A stretch of DNA of 24,259 nucleotides. Origin: Thermoguttaceae bacterium. Lineage in GTDB: Bacteria > Planctomycetota > Planctomycetia > Pirellulales > Thermoguttaceae. The stretch is taken from positions 1 through 24,259 of the forward strand of contig JAFTCU010000138.1 of assembly GCA_017454585.1 (NCBI GenBank), given 5' to 3'. Of the stretch, positions 6,532 through 14,377 are shown piece after piece; within the stretch, counting starts at the first letter, position 1, and each line of letters starts with the position of its first letter. A program made the position numbers and the translations under genes. The notes under the pieces were generated by a model that did not search any database, was not told the DNA's origin, and saw nothing but the letters and a program-made list of their open reading frames with translations.

Positions 6532-9500
6532 CTATTTCACCTCAAACTCCCACTCACAGTCCATTATAGGCTGAGCGTTTTCCGGGAGTTTGCCGTCATA
6601 AAAAGCGATGAAGAAATTCGCCCGGTCGCAGAAAATGTTTCCCGGCTGGGTTCGGGTGAAATTCCGGACGATCAGCAGGTCTTTCCCGTCTGACTTCAGA
6701 ATGAATTCATCCGGCGTTCCCCCCAGTTTGCGGCTTTGGGCCGTACGTCCCTGGGCCTCGAGCGGGTTTCCTGACGCGATTTCTTTACCGTCTTTCACGC
6801 ATGAAAAACCATTGACCGTCTCGCTCGTCATCATCCACGAGAGAAACGCGGCATCGGTTTTCGGTGCGTCTGGCGCGTTGATCTTGGAACGCATTTTCAC
6901 CACCGGGCTTTCGTCCAGCGTGTACTCGGTTATGAACGAAACGGTTTTCGGAATGCGTCCGAAACGGTCTGACTGACGGAGCCTGCCCTCGAAATGAAGC
7001 CGAACTGCGCCGCTGTCCAGCGTCTCGATCCGTGACCAGACTTCCACTTCGTTTTCGTTTCCAAAACGCTTGCCGCGCTCGCCGAAACCGTAGTCGGTGT
7101 AGAGGCTTCCGGATTTGAAAATGGGTTTTCCTCCGTCTTTTTTCGATTTGAACTCCGTGATTGCACCGGACCGGGTGAGGCGCAGCGCGTAGAATTCGTT
7201 CTCAAAGAGCCAGCCGCCATTGACCGGGAGCATGGTGGTGGCTCGATTATTAACGACGCTGGAAGCGTCGTCCCCGTATGAATCGTCCCCGTATGAATCG
7301 TCCCCGCAGATCGTCACCGTGAAGCGGCTTGGAATCTCCGCGTCAAGCGGCCCCTGAAGCGAAAGTGCGGCGACCAGGCCTTTGGTTTCTCCAAAGTGGT
7401 TCAGCCAGCGGACGCGGGCGGGGAGGGCGTGCTCATTGAAATGGAACCGTACGGCAACGTTTTGCCATTCTGCGCCGAGGTACGACCCGCGCCAGAGCGG
7501 CTGGTACAGCGAATCGTACAGAACGTCCAGTTCCAGCGGGCGCCAGTAAATACCGTGGCGGGCGTTCACGTTCACGTTTTCTTCGTTCCGGAATGTGATC
7601 CGGTCACGAAGCAGTCCTTCGGCAGTTTGGGCGGACCAGATCTCAGCGTTGGGGCACGTGAAGAAGAACGTTGTGTTTTCGGGCGCTTTTCCGCCGAGCC
7701 ACTCCACGTCGAACCGGAGCCGGTCGTTTTCGACCCGGTACGTGAAACGGCAGGCGGACGAGCCGAGTCGCCGCTCCAGAACGATCGATTTTTCGTCCCG
7801 TGAAACGCAGGTCACGGAGGCTTCGTACGCGTTCGAGTCGTGTATCCCGCCGAGGACTTCCACGCCGTTTACCGTCATGGAGGTCAAAAGACCGGTCTGA
7901 CTATTAATTAATGCGGACCAGTTGGAGCCTTTCAGTTCCCAGGCGTTTTCGGTCACGGCGGCCGGTTTTGCGGCGGCCGTTGAGGCTTTCAGCTCCGGAG
8001 GTTGGAAATCGACCCGGCGCAGCGCGAAAACGTTAAACCCGTACGCGGGCAGAACGACCGGGATCTCACCGTTTTGAACCGGAATGGTGCGGCCGGCGAG
8101 CATGTCCGTTACTTCTGTCAGAGCGTCTTTTTCGGGTTTGTACGTGAACCGGACCGGAGTCTCGTTGAAGTTCAGGAAACCCACGGAGCGCAGACCGTCT
8201 TTTTCGTACGCGACTGCGAAAACGCCGTCGGGAGCCGGGACGCTCATGTAGTCGTAATTCGCGTTCTGCATTTCGGGCAGCGCCTTCCGAATCGCGAAGA
8301 TCTTGGCGTAAGTCTCAATATTTCCAACTTCCTGCCCCTGGTACAGAAGCGGGATCCCGTCCACCATGGCGGTCAGGGCCACGATCGCACGGGCGGGCCG
8401 GACGCCGTACCAGAGCTGGGAGCGGAGGGAGTCGTGGCTTTCCGAGTGGCGCATACGAAGCAGATTTTTCAGCCCCCCGAGGCGGCACTCGTAGAGCCAG
8501 CGGCGCAGGTTTTTCACGTATTCGGCGGGGGCTTGTGACCGCGAGGCCTGGAACACGTTGTAGCATCCGGCAAAATCGTAAACCGCGTCGCTCGTCAGGC
8601 CAAAACAGTCGCTTCCGACTTCCGCCAGTGTGCCGCCTGTTTGGGGCTTTTCCTCTTTTACACCCTCACGGATCGAGCGTTGCATGTTGAACCCGGCCTG
8701 GAGCTTTGCGAAACTGGCGCGGGCGTACGGGATTCTGGGGTTCCAGTTCGGGATCTTGGAGCCGCTTACGGCGTCGATGCGGTAGCCGTCGATCCCATAC
8801 TCGCGCATGTAGTACTTCGCGACGTTTTTCATGTACTCGCGCCAGGTGGGCCAGTTAAAATCGAAGCACCAGTAATTGAACGTGGAGCCGTCTTCGTCGT
8901 AAACGAGCCATTCCGGGTGCTGTTTCGCGCGGTCGAACTCGTTGCTTCCACCGTGGGGCACGCAGTCCTGCATGACGTACAGGCCGCAGTCGTGCATCCG
9001 CTGCACCAGGGCGCGGTACTCGTCGCCGGTCCCCAGCCCTTCCTGGAATTTGTAGTAGTCGCGCGGCCAGTAAATTCCCCGGTCCTCCACCGGGAGCATC
9101 CAGACGGCGTTCGCGCCGGATTCGACGATCCGGTCCACGTAAGGAACGGCCTTTTTGAACCCGCCGAGGTCCTGCATGTTGCTCCCGATCCAGCCGCCGG
9201 GGTGGAACGAGAAAAGAAGCATTTTTCGGAACTCTTCCGGCGTGTCGGACGGCGTAACGATCCCAAGCCGGGTGTAACCCTCCTGAAGTTTTTGAAGAGC
9301 CGTTTCACCGTCTGTGGGGAGGAACCAGAGCCAAGTCGTACCGAGTTCCTGAGTGTTTCCGGGCTTCATGCGGCCCATGATCGAAAAGACCTGTGAGACC
9401 TGGAGGCCTGCCTTTTCGTTTTCGCCGGTGCGCATGAACTCGGTGGAGCCGGAATCGAGCGTCGGGTCCGTGTAGTCCATGAAGTAAACCGCGCTGCACT

Positions 9501-10074
9501 TCGGCGAGAGCTGAACGATCCCGGGCCGCTCCCAGGCGGTACGTTTTCCGAAATCCCGGGAAAGACTGGTCCTCTGCGGCGGGAACTGGCCCGGCGTGAA
9601 GAAGTACGCCGACTCATCGATCTTGAGCGTCGGAAAACGCCACCAGAAGGCACGGATCTTCACTTCCTCGGGGCCGTTCCAAGTGACTTTCATGCGGCGG
9701 CCGAGCATTTGGCGCGCGGGGTCGATCGTCCAGATGAGCGAAACGTTCCAGTTGCCATCGGCCTTCCAGCGCGTTTCGACGGTCTGGGCGTCGGTTTGCT
9801 CCAGACCGAGGAATTCGGTTCTTCCCCCCCACGCGACCCACTTTTCGTTTCGGGTTTCTTTTTCGCCCTGATTCACGTCGAAGGGCATGTAGCGGCTTTC
9901 AGGGACGGTTAGCGTTTCGCCCTGAAAACGAATCACTTCCAGAAGCCCCGTTTCGGAATTGAAATCAACTTCGAGGTTTTTCCCGTCCGAAAGCGTGACG
10001 GTTTTCGCGTCCATCTGACCGCACAGAACGAACAAAACGGCCAAAAGAAGAAAGAATGGGGTACAAACTTTCAT
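6532..10074 (-). CDS. Large secreted GH13-family (alpha-amylase type) glycosidase
   Basis: This 1180-residue protein has a signal peptide (residues 1-23). The central TIM-barrel, about 290-620, carries all four GH13 signature regions: D370-CVP-H374, GYRID434AVS with the nucleophile Asp, LAE485VGSD with the acid/base Glu, and ESHD548 with the third carboxylate. A beta-sandwich typical of GH13 C-terminal domains follows (about 625-700). The N-terminus (25-290) and the rest of the C-terminus (700-1180) are beta-rich. They show a repeated motif, N-S-x-T-G-L-L-x-x-x near residues 37 and 722 and a weaker RSGAITEF near 961, suggesting up to three related beta-domains. The enzyme should cleave or rearrange alpha-glucan-like substrates outside the cytoplasm; exact specificity is not readable. 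It starts one base after the TAA of the protease gene (TAAATG), with GGAGAG in the end of that gene as its ribosome binding site, so the two are translationally coupled. Confidence 0.88.
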   Translation of the reverse strand: MKVCTPFFLLLAVLFVLCGQMDAKTVTLSDGKNLEVDFNSETGLLEVIRFQGETLTVPESRYMPFDVNQGEKETRNEKWVAWGGRTEFLGLEQTDAQTVETRWKADGNWNVSLIWTIDPARQMLGRRMKVTWNGPEEVKIRAFWWRFPTLKIDESAYFFTPGQFPPQRTSLSRDFGKRTAWERPGIVQLSPKCSAVYFMDYTDPTLDSGSTEFMRTGENEKAGLQVSQVFSIMGRMKPGNTQELGTTWLWFLPTDGETALQKLQEGYTRLGIVTPSDTPEEFRKMLLFSFHPGGWIGSNMQDLGGFKKAVPYVDRIVESGANAVWMLPVEDRGIYWPRDYYKFQEGLGTGDEYRALVQRMHDCGLYVMQDCVPHGGSNEFDRAKQHPEWLVYDEDGSTFNYWCFDFNWPTWREYMKNVAKYYMREYGIDGYRIDAVSGSKIPNWNPRIPYARASFAKLQAGFNMQRSIREGVKEEKPQTGGTLAEVGSDCFGLTSDAVYDFAGCYNVFQASRSQAPAEYVKNLRRWLYECRLGGLKNLLRMRHSESHDSLRSQLWYGVRPARAIVALTAMVDGIPLLYQGQEVGNIETYAKIFAIRKALPEMQNANYDYMSVPAPDGVFAVAYEKDGLRSVGFLNFNETPVRFTYKPEKDALTEVTDMLAGRTIPVQNGEIPVVLPAYGFNVFALRRVDFQPPELKASTAAAKPAAVTENAWELKGSNWSALINSQTGLLTSMTVNGVEVLGGIHDSNAYEASVTCVSRDEKSIVLERRLGSSACRFTYRVENDRLRFDVEWLGGKAPENTTFFFTCPNAEIWSAQTAEGLLRDRITFRNEENVNVNARHGIYWRPLELDVLYDSLYQPLWRGSYLGAEWQNVAVRFHFNEHALPARVRWLNHFGETKGLVAALSLQGPLDAEIPSRFTVTICGDDSYGDDSYGDDASSVVNNRATTMLPVNGGWLFENEFYALRLTRSGAITEFKSKKDGGKPIFKSGSLYTDYGFGERGKRFGNENEVEVWSRIETLDSGAVRLHFEGRLRQSDRFGRIPKTVSFITEYTLDESPVVKMRSKINAPDAPKTDAAFLSWMMTSETVNGFSCVKDGKEIASGNPLEAQGRTAQSRKLGGTPDEFILKSDGKDLLIVRNFTRTQPGNIFCDRANFFIAFYDGKLPENAQPIMDCEWEFEVK
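7268..7307 (-). repeat. 15-bp tandem repeat inside the GH13 gene
   Basis: TCGTCCCCGTATGAA occurs twice in a row (7268-7282, 7283-7297), with a third partial copy to about 7307. In the protein it produces a DDSYG-DDSYG-DD stretch in a linker between the C-terminal beta-domains. The repeat keeps the frame, so length change would be tolerated. Confidence 0.8.
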
Positions 10075-11310
10075 TTATCTCTCCAATAATCGGATATTTG
10101 TTGTATAAACTTTTCCGCCGCGGAAAACCATCACAGGGATTTCCGGGCCGATTTCCGTTAAATTCACGAGATTATACAGATGTTTTTCATCATCCACGGA
10201 CCTGTTGTTGAACGAGACGATCACATCACCGACCGTAATATTCCCCTGCGCGGCGGGGGAGCCCGGGGCGACTTCCGAGACAAGAGCGCCGTTTCCCTTT
10301 TCGATTCCAAGAGCCTTGGCTTTGGAAACGGTGAAGGTGGAATCCAGCGTTACGCCCAGATACGCACGTTTGGCCTTTCCATAGAGGATGAGCTGATCGG
10401 CGATGAGTTCGACCATATTGATAGGGATCGAAAACGCGATCCCGGCGCTTACGCCCGTACTACTGGCGATTGCCGTGTTCATCGCGATGACTTCCCCCTG
10501 GAGATTCACGAGCGGGCCCCCGGAATTTCCCGGATTGATCGCCGCGTCGGTCTGGATGAAGTCCTGAAGGTTGACGTTCGCGTCAATGTTCAGAGCGCGG
10601 CGCCCTTTTGCGCTGATGATCCCGAATGTGACCGTGCTGTCCAGACCGAACGGACTGCCGACTGCGAGCACAAAGTTGCCAATATCGGTCTGATTGCTGT
10701 CGCCGATTTTGGCGGGAATCAGATCTTTTTCCTTCACTTCCAATACTGCAATGTCCGTCTCTTTGTCGTACCAGACGTGAATGGGATTGGTCATCCGATT
10801 ATCGGTGTACTGGATTTCGATATTTTCGTTCAGGGCATCCCGAATGACGTGGTAGTTGGTCAGAATGAAAAAACGTTCTTTGTGCTGGATGATGATCCCA
10901 CTTCCTTCGTCGTGATGTTTAATGCGTTCCCCACGCCCCCCGTATTTCACAGAGTCGGACGTGATATGCACGACACTTGGCGAGATGATTTCCGCCACGA
11001 TTTTTAAAACCTTTTCCTGCGCTTTCAGGATCGCGCTCTGCTTTTCCAGCTCGGCAAATAACGCCTCTCGTTTACTGAAATCATTTGTTTTTTGGACGAT
11101 GGAATGTACCTTGTTTTCCGTGGGTTTCTCAAGGACCGGGGTTGCTGTTTCCTGGGAGTGTACAGGTGTTACATCCACGGCACAGACCACCAGACTAATC
11201 CCCAAAGCCCACAGAAGAATCATTCTCACTGAGGTTCTGATATGAAGCTTTCTGAGAAAAAACCGGTCTGAAGAGTCTGAATCCCACGAATATAAATAAT
11301 TTTTTAACAT
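10075..11310 (-). CDS. HtrA/DegP-like serine endoprotease
   Basis: The protein of 411 residues carries a trypsin-like triad: H154 in TNYHVI, D186 in ETDIAVLE, and S263 in NPGNSGGPL, spaced as in DegP. One PDZ domain occupies about 315-411 (AYLGVTL, GALVSEVAPGSPAAQGNITVGDVIVSFNNRSV); DegP itself has two, so the architecture is closer to single-PDZ HtrA/DegS-type proteases. A hydrophobic segment at about 29-47 serves as an anchor or signal peptide, followed by a Lys/Glu-rich coiled stretch. Start ATG 11310 has AAGGAGCG upstream. Role: periplasmic degradation or quality control of misfolded proteins. It is the first gene of a two-gene unit with the GH13 enzyme, which may mean that it matures or guards secreted enzymes, although such a link is inference. 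Confidence 0.93.
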   Translation of the reverse strand: MLKNYLYSWDSDSSDRFFLRKLHIRTSVRMILLWALGISLVVCAVDVTPVHSQETATPVLEKPTENKVHSIVQKTNDFSKREALFAELEKQSAILKAQEKVLKIVAEIISPSVVHITSDSVKYGGRGERIKHHDEGSGIIIQHKERFFILTNYHVIRDALNENIEIQYTDNRMTNPIHVWYDKETDIAVLEVKEKDLIPAKIGDSNQTDIGNFVLAVGSPFGLDSTVTFGIISAKGRRALNIDANVNLQDFIQTDAAINPGNSGGPLVNLQGEVIAMNTAIASSTGVSAGIAFSIPINMVELIADQLILYGKAKRAYLGVTLDSTFTVSKAKALGIEKGNGALVSEVAPGSPAAQGNITVGDVIVSFNNRSVDDEKHLYNLVNLTEIGPEIPVMVFRGGKVYTTNIRLLER

Positions 11311-11331
11311 AATACGCTCCTTTTTTCCGGT

Positions 11332-11361
11332 ATAATCGGCTAATTTTATTAAAAAGTCTAA
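11332..11361 (-). promoter_or_regulatory. Possible promoter of the protease-glycosidase unit
   Basis: Minus-strand TTAGAC (11356-11361), 18 nt, GATTAT (11332-11337). The match is only moderate; it lies 22 nt upstream of the protease ATG. Confidence 0.33.
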
Positions 11362-11372
11362 TATTTTTGCTC

Positions 11373-11401
11373 TTCCCAGAATTTTGGAAATGTGGTAAAA
11401 T
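11373..11401 (+). promoter_or_regulatory. Extended -10 promoter of the 11448-14355 gene run
   Basis: TTCCCA (11373-11378), 17 nt, TAAAAT (11396-11401) preceded by TGG, which gives an extended -10 (TGnTAAAAT). Transcription would begin near 11408, inside the heptamer repeat at 11406-11433. Confidence 0.45.
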
Positions 11402-11405
11402 ACAA

Positions 11406-11433
11406 TCAGGAGTCAGGAGTCAGGAATCAGGAA
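11406..11433 (+). repeat. Tandem heptamer repeat (TCAGGAR)4
   Basis: Four uninterrupted heptamers: TCAGGAG twice, then TCAGGAA twice. The last 15 bases, TCAGGAATCAGGAAT, recur inverted at 20853-20867. It occupies the leader of the Minf_1886-family gene, just before the start codon. Short tandem heptamers of this kind are known from other bacteria with large genomes, notably cyanobacteria; their role is unclear. Confidence 0.7.
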
Positions 11434-11447
11434 TTGGTAAAAGAACG

Positions 11448-11885
11448 ATGTTCGATCAGCTTCAGCTTCATTCGATTATTGAAAAGGATCCGCGTTACAG
11501 GCTTAACGCGTATTATTATGTACTGGAAACGTTAGATTTTGCCCGAACGCAGCTTGGGATGGGGTCCTCTAATGATCGTCTTCCGGCCAAAAACAAACCT
11601 GGGGACGAGGACCGTGATGAGCCGGATTCCAACCTCCAGCACATTTCAGGGGCGGAACTCTGCGAGGCGATCCGCATTCGTGCGCGATGGCTCTTTGGGT
11701 ACATGGCAAAGGTCGTGTTCAATCAGTGGGGAGTCCATACGACCGACGATTTTGGAAACATTGTGTTCAATATGGTGGATGCTGGTAAAATCCGTGCAAC
11801 TGCCAAAGACCGGCGTGAGGATTTTGCCGACTTGTACGATTTCCAGACTGCGTTCTGTGACTCGTTTGTTTTCCCGGAGAAATAA
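11448..11885 (+). CDS. Minf_1886 family protein (planctomycete/Verrucomicrobia conserved)
   Basis: From ATG 11448 the protein has 145 residues; an in-frame TTG upstream (11367) reads through the heptamer repeat and is unlikely. The sequence matches my recollection of the conserved Minf_1886 family: a start like MF..L..I...DPRY..NAY.FV...LD, then SG.ELCE.IR..A...FG.MAK.V...WGV..T.DFG.IVFNMVD.G...AT..D...DF...YDF. It is soluble with no export signal and no known catalytic motif. Function is unknown. It is typically a single-copy core protein in this phylum, which supports the taxonomic placement. It is followed after 47 nt by the YbaK gene. Confidence 0.85.
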   Translation: MFDQLQLHSIIEKDPRYRLNAYYYVLETLDFARTQLGMGSSNDRLPAKNKPGDEDRDEPDSNLQHISGAELCEAIRIRARWLFGYMAKVVFNQWGVHTTDDFGNIVFNMVDAGKIRATAKDRREDFADLYDFQTAFCDSFVFPEK

Positions 11886-11904
11886 GTGGTCAGTGGTCAC
11901 TGAC
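11885..11904. repeat. Heptamer pair and palindrome after the Minf_1886 gene
   Basis: AGTGGTC is repeated twice (11885-11891, 11892-11898), and GTCAGTG/CACTGAC (11889-11895, 11898-11904) forms a 7-bp palindrome with a 2-nt centre. It overlaps the last base of the TAA stop. It belongs to the same class of short heptamer elements as 11406-11433 but has a different sequence. Confidence 0.55.
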
Positions 11905-11932
11905 TGCTCAAAACGGAAGGGTTCAGGAAAAG

Positions 11933-12412
11933 ATGAAAGCACCCATGACCAACGCGATCCGAGCTCTTCAGAAAGCCGGCGTGGAATATGAGTTAATGTC
12001 GTACAAGTACGAGGAACACGGCGGAACGCGCGTCGGTGCCAGGGAACTTGGCGTGGATGAGCACCGAGTCATTAAGACGATCATCTGCCAGACCGAGGAA
12101 AAACCGATCATTCCGTTTGTGGTGCTGATGCACGGTGACTGCGAGATCTCCACCAAAGCCATGGCACGCATCCTGAACGTCAAGAGCGTGAAAGTGTGTG
12201 ATCCGAAGGACGCCGACAAATACAGCGGTTACCACGTTGGCGGGACCAGCCCGTTTGGGACCAAACGTGAAATGACCGTTTATGTGCAAAAGACCATTTT
12301 CGACCTTCCAGAGATTTACATTAACGCGGGAAGCCGGGGACTTTTGTTCAAAATGAACCCTGCCGACCTCATGAAAGCCGTAAAGACAGAAACCGTTGAG
12401 GTGGAACAATAA
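11933..12412 (+). CDS. ybaK: YbaK/EbsC-type aminoacyl-tRNA deacylase
   Basis: The 159-residue protein has the length and pattern of the YbaK/ProX editing family, which removes wrongly attached amino acids, typically Cys from tRNA-Pro, in the cytoplasm. Visible hallmarks: K48 in HRVIKTI, corresponding to the conserved lysine of YbaK; SYKYEEHGG near the N-terminus; KAMARILNVKSV; and the substrate loop GGTSPFG at 103-109. The start at 11933 is backed by AGGAA at 4 nt; a second Met four residues later is a possible alternative. It lies in a plus-strand run with gaps of 47 and 19 nt on either side, so co-transcription is likely, although the neighbours do not share its pathway. Exact tRNA specificity cannot be read from the sequence. 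Confidence 0.92.
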   Translation: MKAPMTNAIRALQKAGVEYELMSYKYEEHGGTRVGARELGVDEHRVIKTIICQTEEKPIIPFVVLMHGDCEISTKAMARILNVKSVKVCDPKDADKYSGYHVGGTSPFGTKREMTVYVQKTIFDLPEIYINAGSRGLLFKMNPADLMKAVKTETVEVEQ

Positions 12413-12431
12413 TTCGTAATTAAAAACAGTT

Positions 12432-13379
12432 ATGGATCCAGCAAGAAACTATCGTGTTCCGTCCCGTCGCCGTTTTTCGTGGCTTGTGCTTGGAGTGGGA
12501 CTCATCATCATTCTGGGTTGGACGCTCTGTCAGCGTTCCACGTGGGAAATTATTCAAAATCTGACGGATGAAGACCGGCTTCCTCCCGCGTGGATGGATC
12601 GGTCGGAGGATATTTCACGCCAGGATCGTCTTCTGCAGGGCCTGACCCCGGAAATGCTTGAGGTAGTGAAAGACAATTCGCCGGTTTTCTCAAAGGAAAA
12701 ACGCCTCGCGATGAAAATCTGGAACCAGCTCAACGCGATGACCGTGGACGAAATCGAAAAAGCGTCGCTGGGAAAGGTCCTTTTCGCGCAGTATTTCAAA
12801 CAGCCGGAATCTTATCGTGGGTCAGTCATTCGGATCCGTGGTACGATTCGCAGGGTCGTACGACAGGAAATCCCACAGGCGCTCATTAAATCGACTGAAA
12901 ATCCTCAATGTGCCGAAGAACCGGATTTCGGTTATGATTTTGACCATTACTATGAACTGTGGATCCAGCCCGACGATAACCCGGCAGAGCCGGTACTCGT
13001 GAATACACTGGAGGTTCCGCCGGAACTTCCGATCGACAAAGATGTTTATATACCGGTTGTGATCGATGGTGTATTTTTCAAGCTCTATCTGTACGAGGGA
13101 CAGGACGATTTGTACTCGGAGCCGATGTTTTATGCGAAGTCAGCGCTCTGGTACCGGGATCTGCAGAAGATTCAGGCCGCTATGGAGAAACAGGAAAACG
13201 CTCCGAAGCCGATAAAGATCCCGTTCATTTTCATTCTGGGAGGTGCGATCGTGCTGGCGGGCATCATCCTGCGTGTTATTGAGAAACGTACGCAGGTGGA
13301 ACCGGGCGAGCCTTTGCCCGACAAGTTTGAACTGCCGGAATCGTTTGGAACGCCGAAAGAGGACGAGCCGCAGGAATAA
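12432..13379 (+). CDS. Two-TM membrane protein with possible OB-like extracytoplasmic domain
   Basis: The protein has 315 residues. TM1 lies at about 16-33 after an Arg-rich start (PSRRRFSW), and TM2 at about 262-281, followed by an acidic Pro/Glu cytoplasmic tail. The 225-residue segment in between would be outside the cytoplasm. Within it, SYRGSVIRIRGTIRRVVRQE (about residues 127-146) followed by YYELWIQPDDNP and VYIPVVIDGVFFKLY has the alternation of a small OB-type beta barrel; this is a pattern impression only. No Shine-Dalgarno sequence is visible before the start. It is flanked by YbaK and the methyltransferase with gaps of 19 and 11-26 nt. I do not recognise the family; a planctomycete-specific membrane protein is likely. 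Confidence 0.8.
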   Translation: MDPARNYRVPSRRRFSWLVLGVGLIIILGWTLCQRSTWEIIQNLTDEDRLPPAWMDRSEDISRQDRLLQGLTPEMLEVVKDNSPVFSKEKRLAMKIWNQLNAMTVDEIEKASLGKVLFAQYFKQPESYRGSVIRIRGTIRRVVRQEIPQALIKSTENPQCAEEPDFGYDFDHYYELWIQPDDNPAEPVLVNTLEVPPELPIDKDVYIPVVIDGVFFKLYLYEGQDDLYSEPMFYAKSALWYRDLQKIQAAMEKQENAPKPIKIPFIFILGGAIVLAGIILRVIEKRTQVEPGEPLPDKFELPESFGTPKEDEPQE

Positions 13380-13405
13380 ACCCGGGAGAAATGGGAGTTT
13401 TGGCC

Positions 13406-14355
13406 ATGGCCGAGAAGAAGCGCGCGCCACGTAACCGAACGCTGACGCTCACGCCCGAAGAGCGGGCGGAGTACCGTCAGGAACTGCTCGTTCCCTCGGG
13501 GAAACTCCCGGCCGAGGCGCTGACCGATCGGGTCCTGAACGGGGATCTGTTCCGCGTTCTGGATCTTCTCCCGGACGCGTTCGTCGATCTGATGATCATC
13601 GACCCGCCGTACAATCTGGACAAAAATTTCAACGGTCTGGCGTTTGGAAGCCTGAAAAACGACGAGTACGCGGACTGGCTGGAGTCTTGGTTTTCGCGCC
13701 TGATGCGGCTCCTGAAGCCCGAAGCGACGGTTTACCTCTGCGGCGACTGGAAATGCTCGGCTGCGGAGTTTCTCGTGATGAGCCGCCATCTGAAAGTCCA
13801 GAACCGCATCATCTGGCAGAGGGAAAAAGGCCGCGGGGCCAAGTCGAACTGGAAAAACTGCTGCGAGGATATATGGTTCGGGACCGTTTCATCGCGGTAC
13901 TATTTCGACGTGGATTCGGTCAAAATGAAGCGCCGGGTAATCGCGCCGTACAAGCAGGAAAACGGCCAGCCGAAAGACTGGGAGGAAAGCGCAGACGGCC
14001 GATTTCGAGTGACGTTCCCGTCGAATTTCTGGGACGATATTTCGATCCCGTACTGGTCGATGCCGGTGAATACGGACCACCCGACGCAGAAACCGGAAAA
14101 GCTCATCGCGAAGCTGATCCTCGCTCCCCTGAGGGCGCGATGGTTTTCGACCCGTTCCTGGGGAGCGGGACCACGGCCGTCACGGCCAAAAAACTCGGCC
14201 GCCACTTTTGCGGAGTGGAACTGAACGAAGAGTACTGCTGCTGGTGCCTCGCGCGACTGAAGAAAGCGGAGACCGACCGAAATATTCAGGGCTACTCGGA
14301 CGGCGTGTTCTGGGAGCGGAACACGCTGACCGAGCAGCTGAAAAAGAAACCGTAA
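13406..14355 (+). pseudogene. Beta-class adenine DNA methyltransferase, frameshifted
   Basis: The first frame, from ATG 13406 (GGGAG at 8 nt; an earlier ATG at 13391 has its purine run too close), encodes motif IV DPPY at residues 66-69, a central recognition region and motif-X-like HPTQKPEKLI. It then turns to nonsense and stops at 14224. Motif I (FDPFLGSGTT, 14146-14175) and the genuine C-terminus ending at 14355 lie one frame back. Motif order IV, target-recognition region, X, I is that of beta-class N6-adenine or N4-cytosine methyltransferases; DPPY suits adenine. The break lies at a run of four C (14126-14129); a fifth C would restore LILAPPEGAMVFDPF without a gap. It is thus either a recent one-base deletion or a homopolymer sequencing error. 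No restriction endonuclease gene is adjacent, so an intact copy would be an orphan methylase. Confidence 0.85.
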
Positions 14356-14377
14356 GAAGAAACTCTCTGAAGGCGAA

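Noticed and set aside
14100..14145. Programmed -1 frameshift in the methyltransferase
   Set aside because: The sequence at the switch (GCT CCC CTG) is not a canonical slippery heptamer and no downstream stem stands out; a one-base loss in the C-run is simpler.
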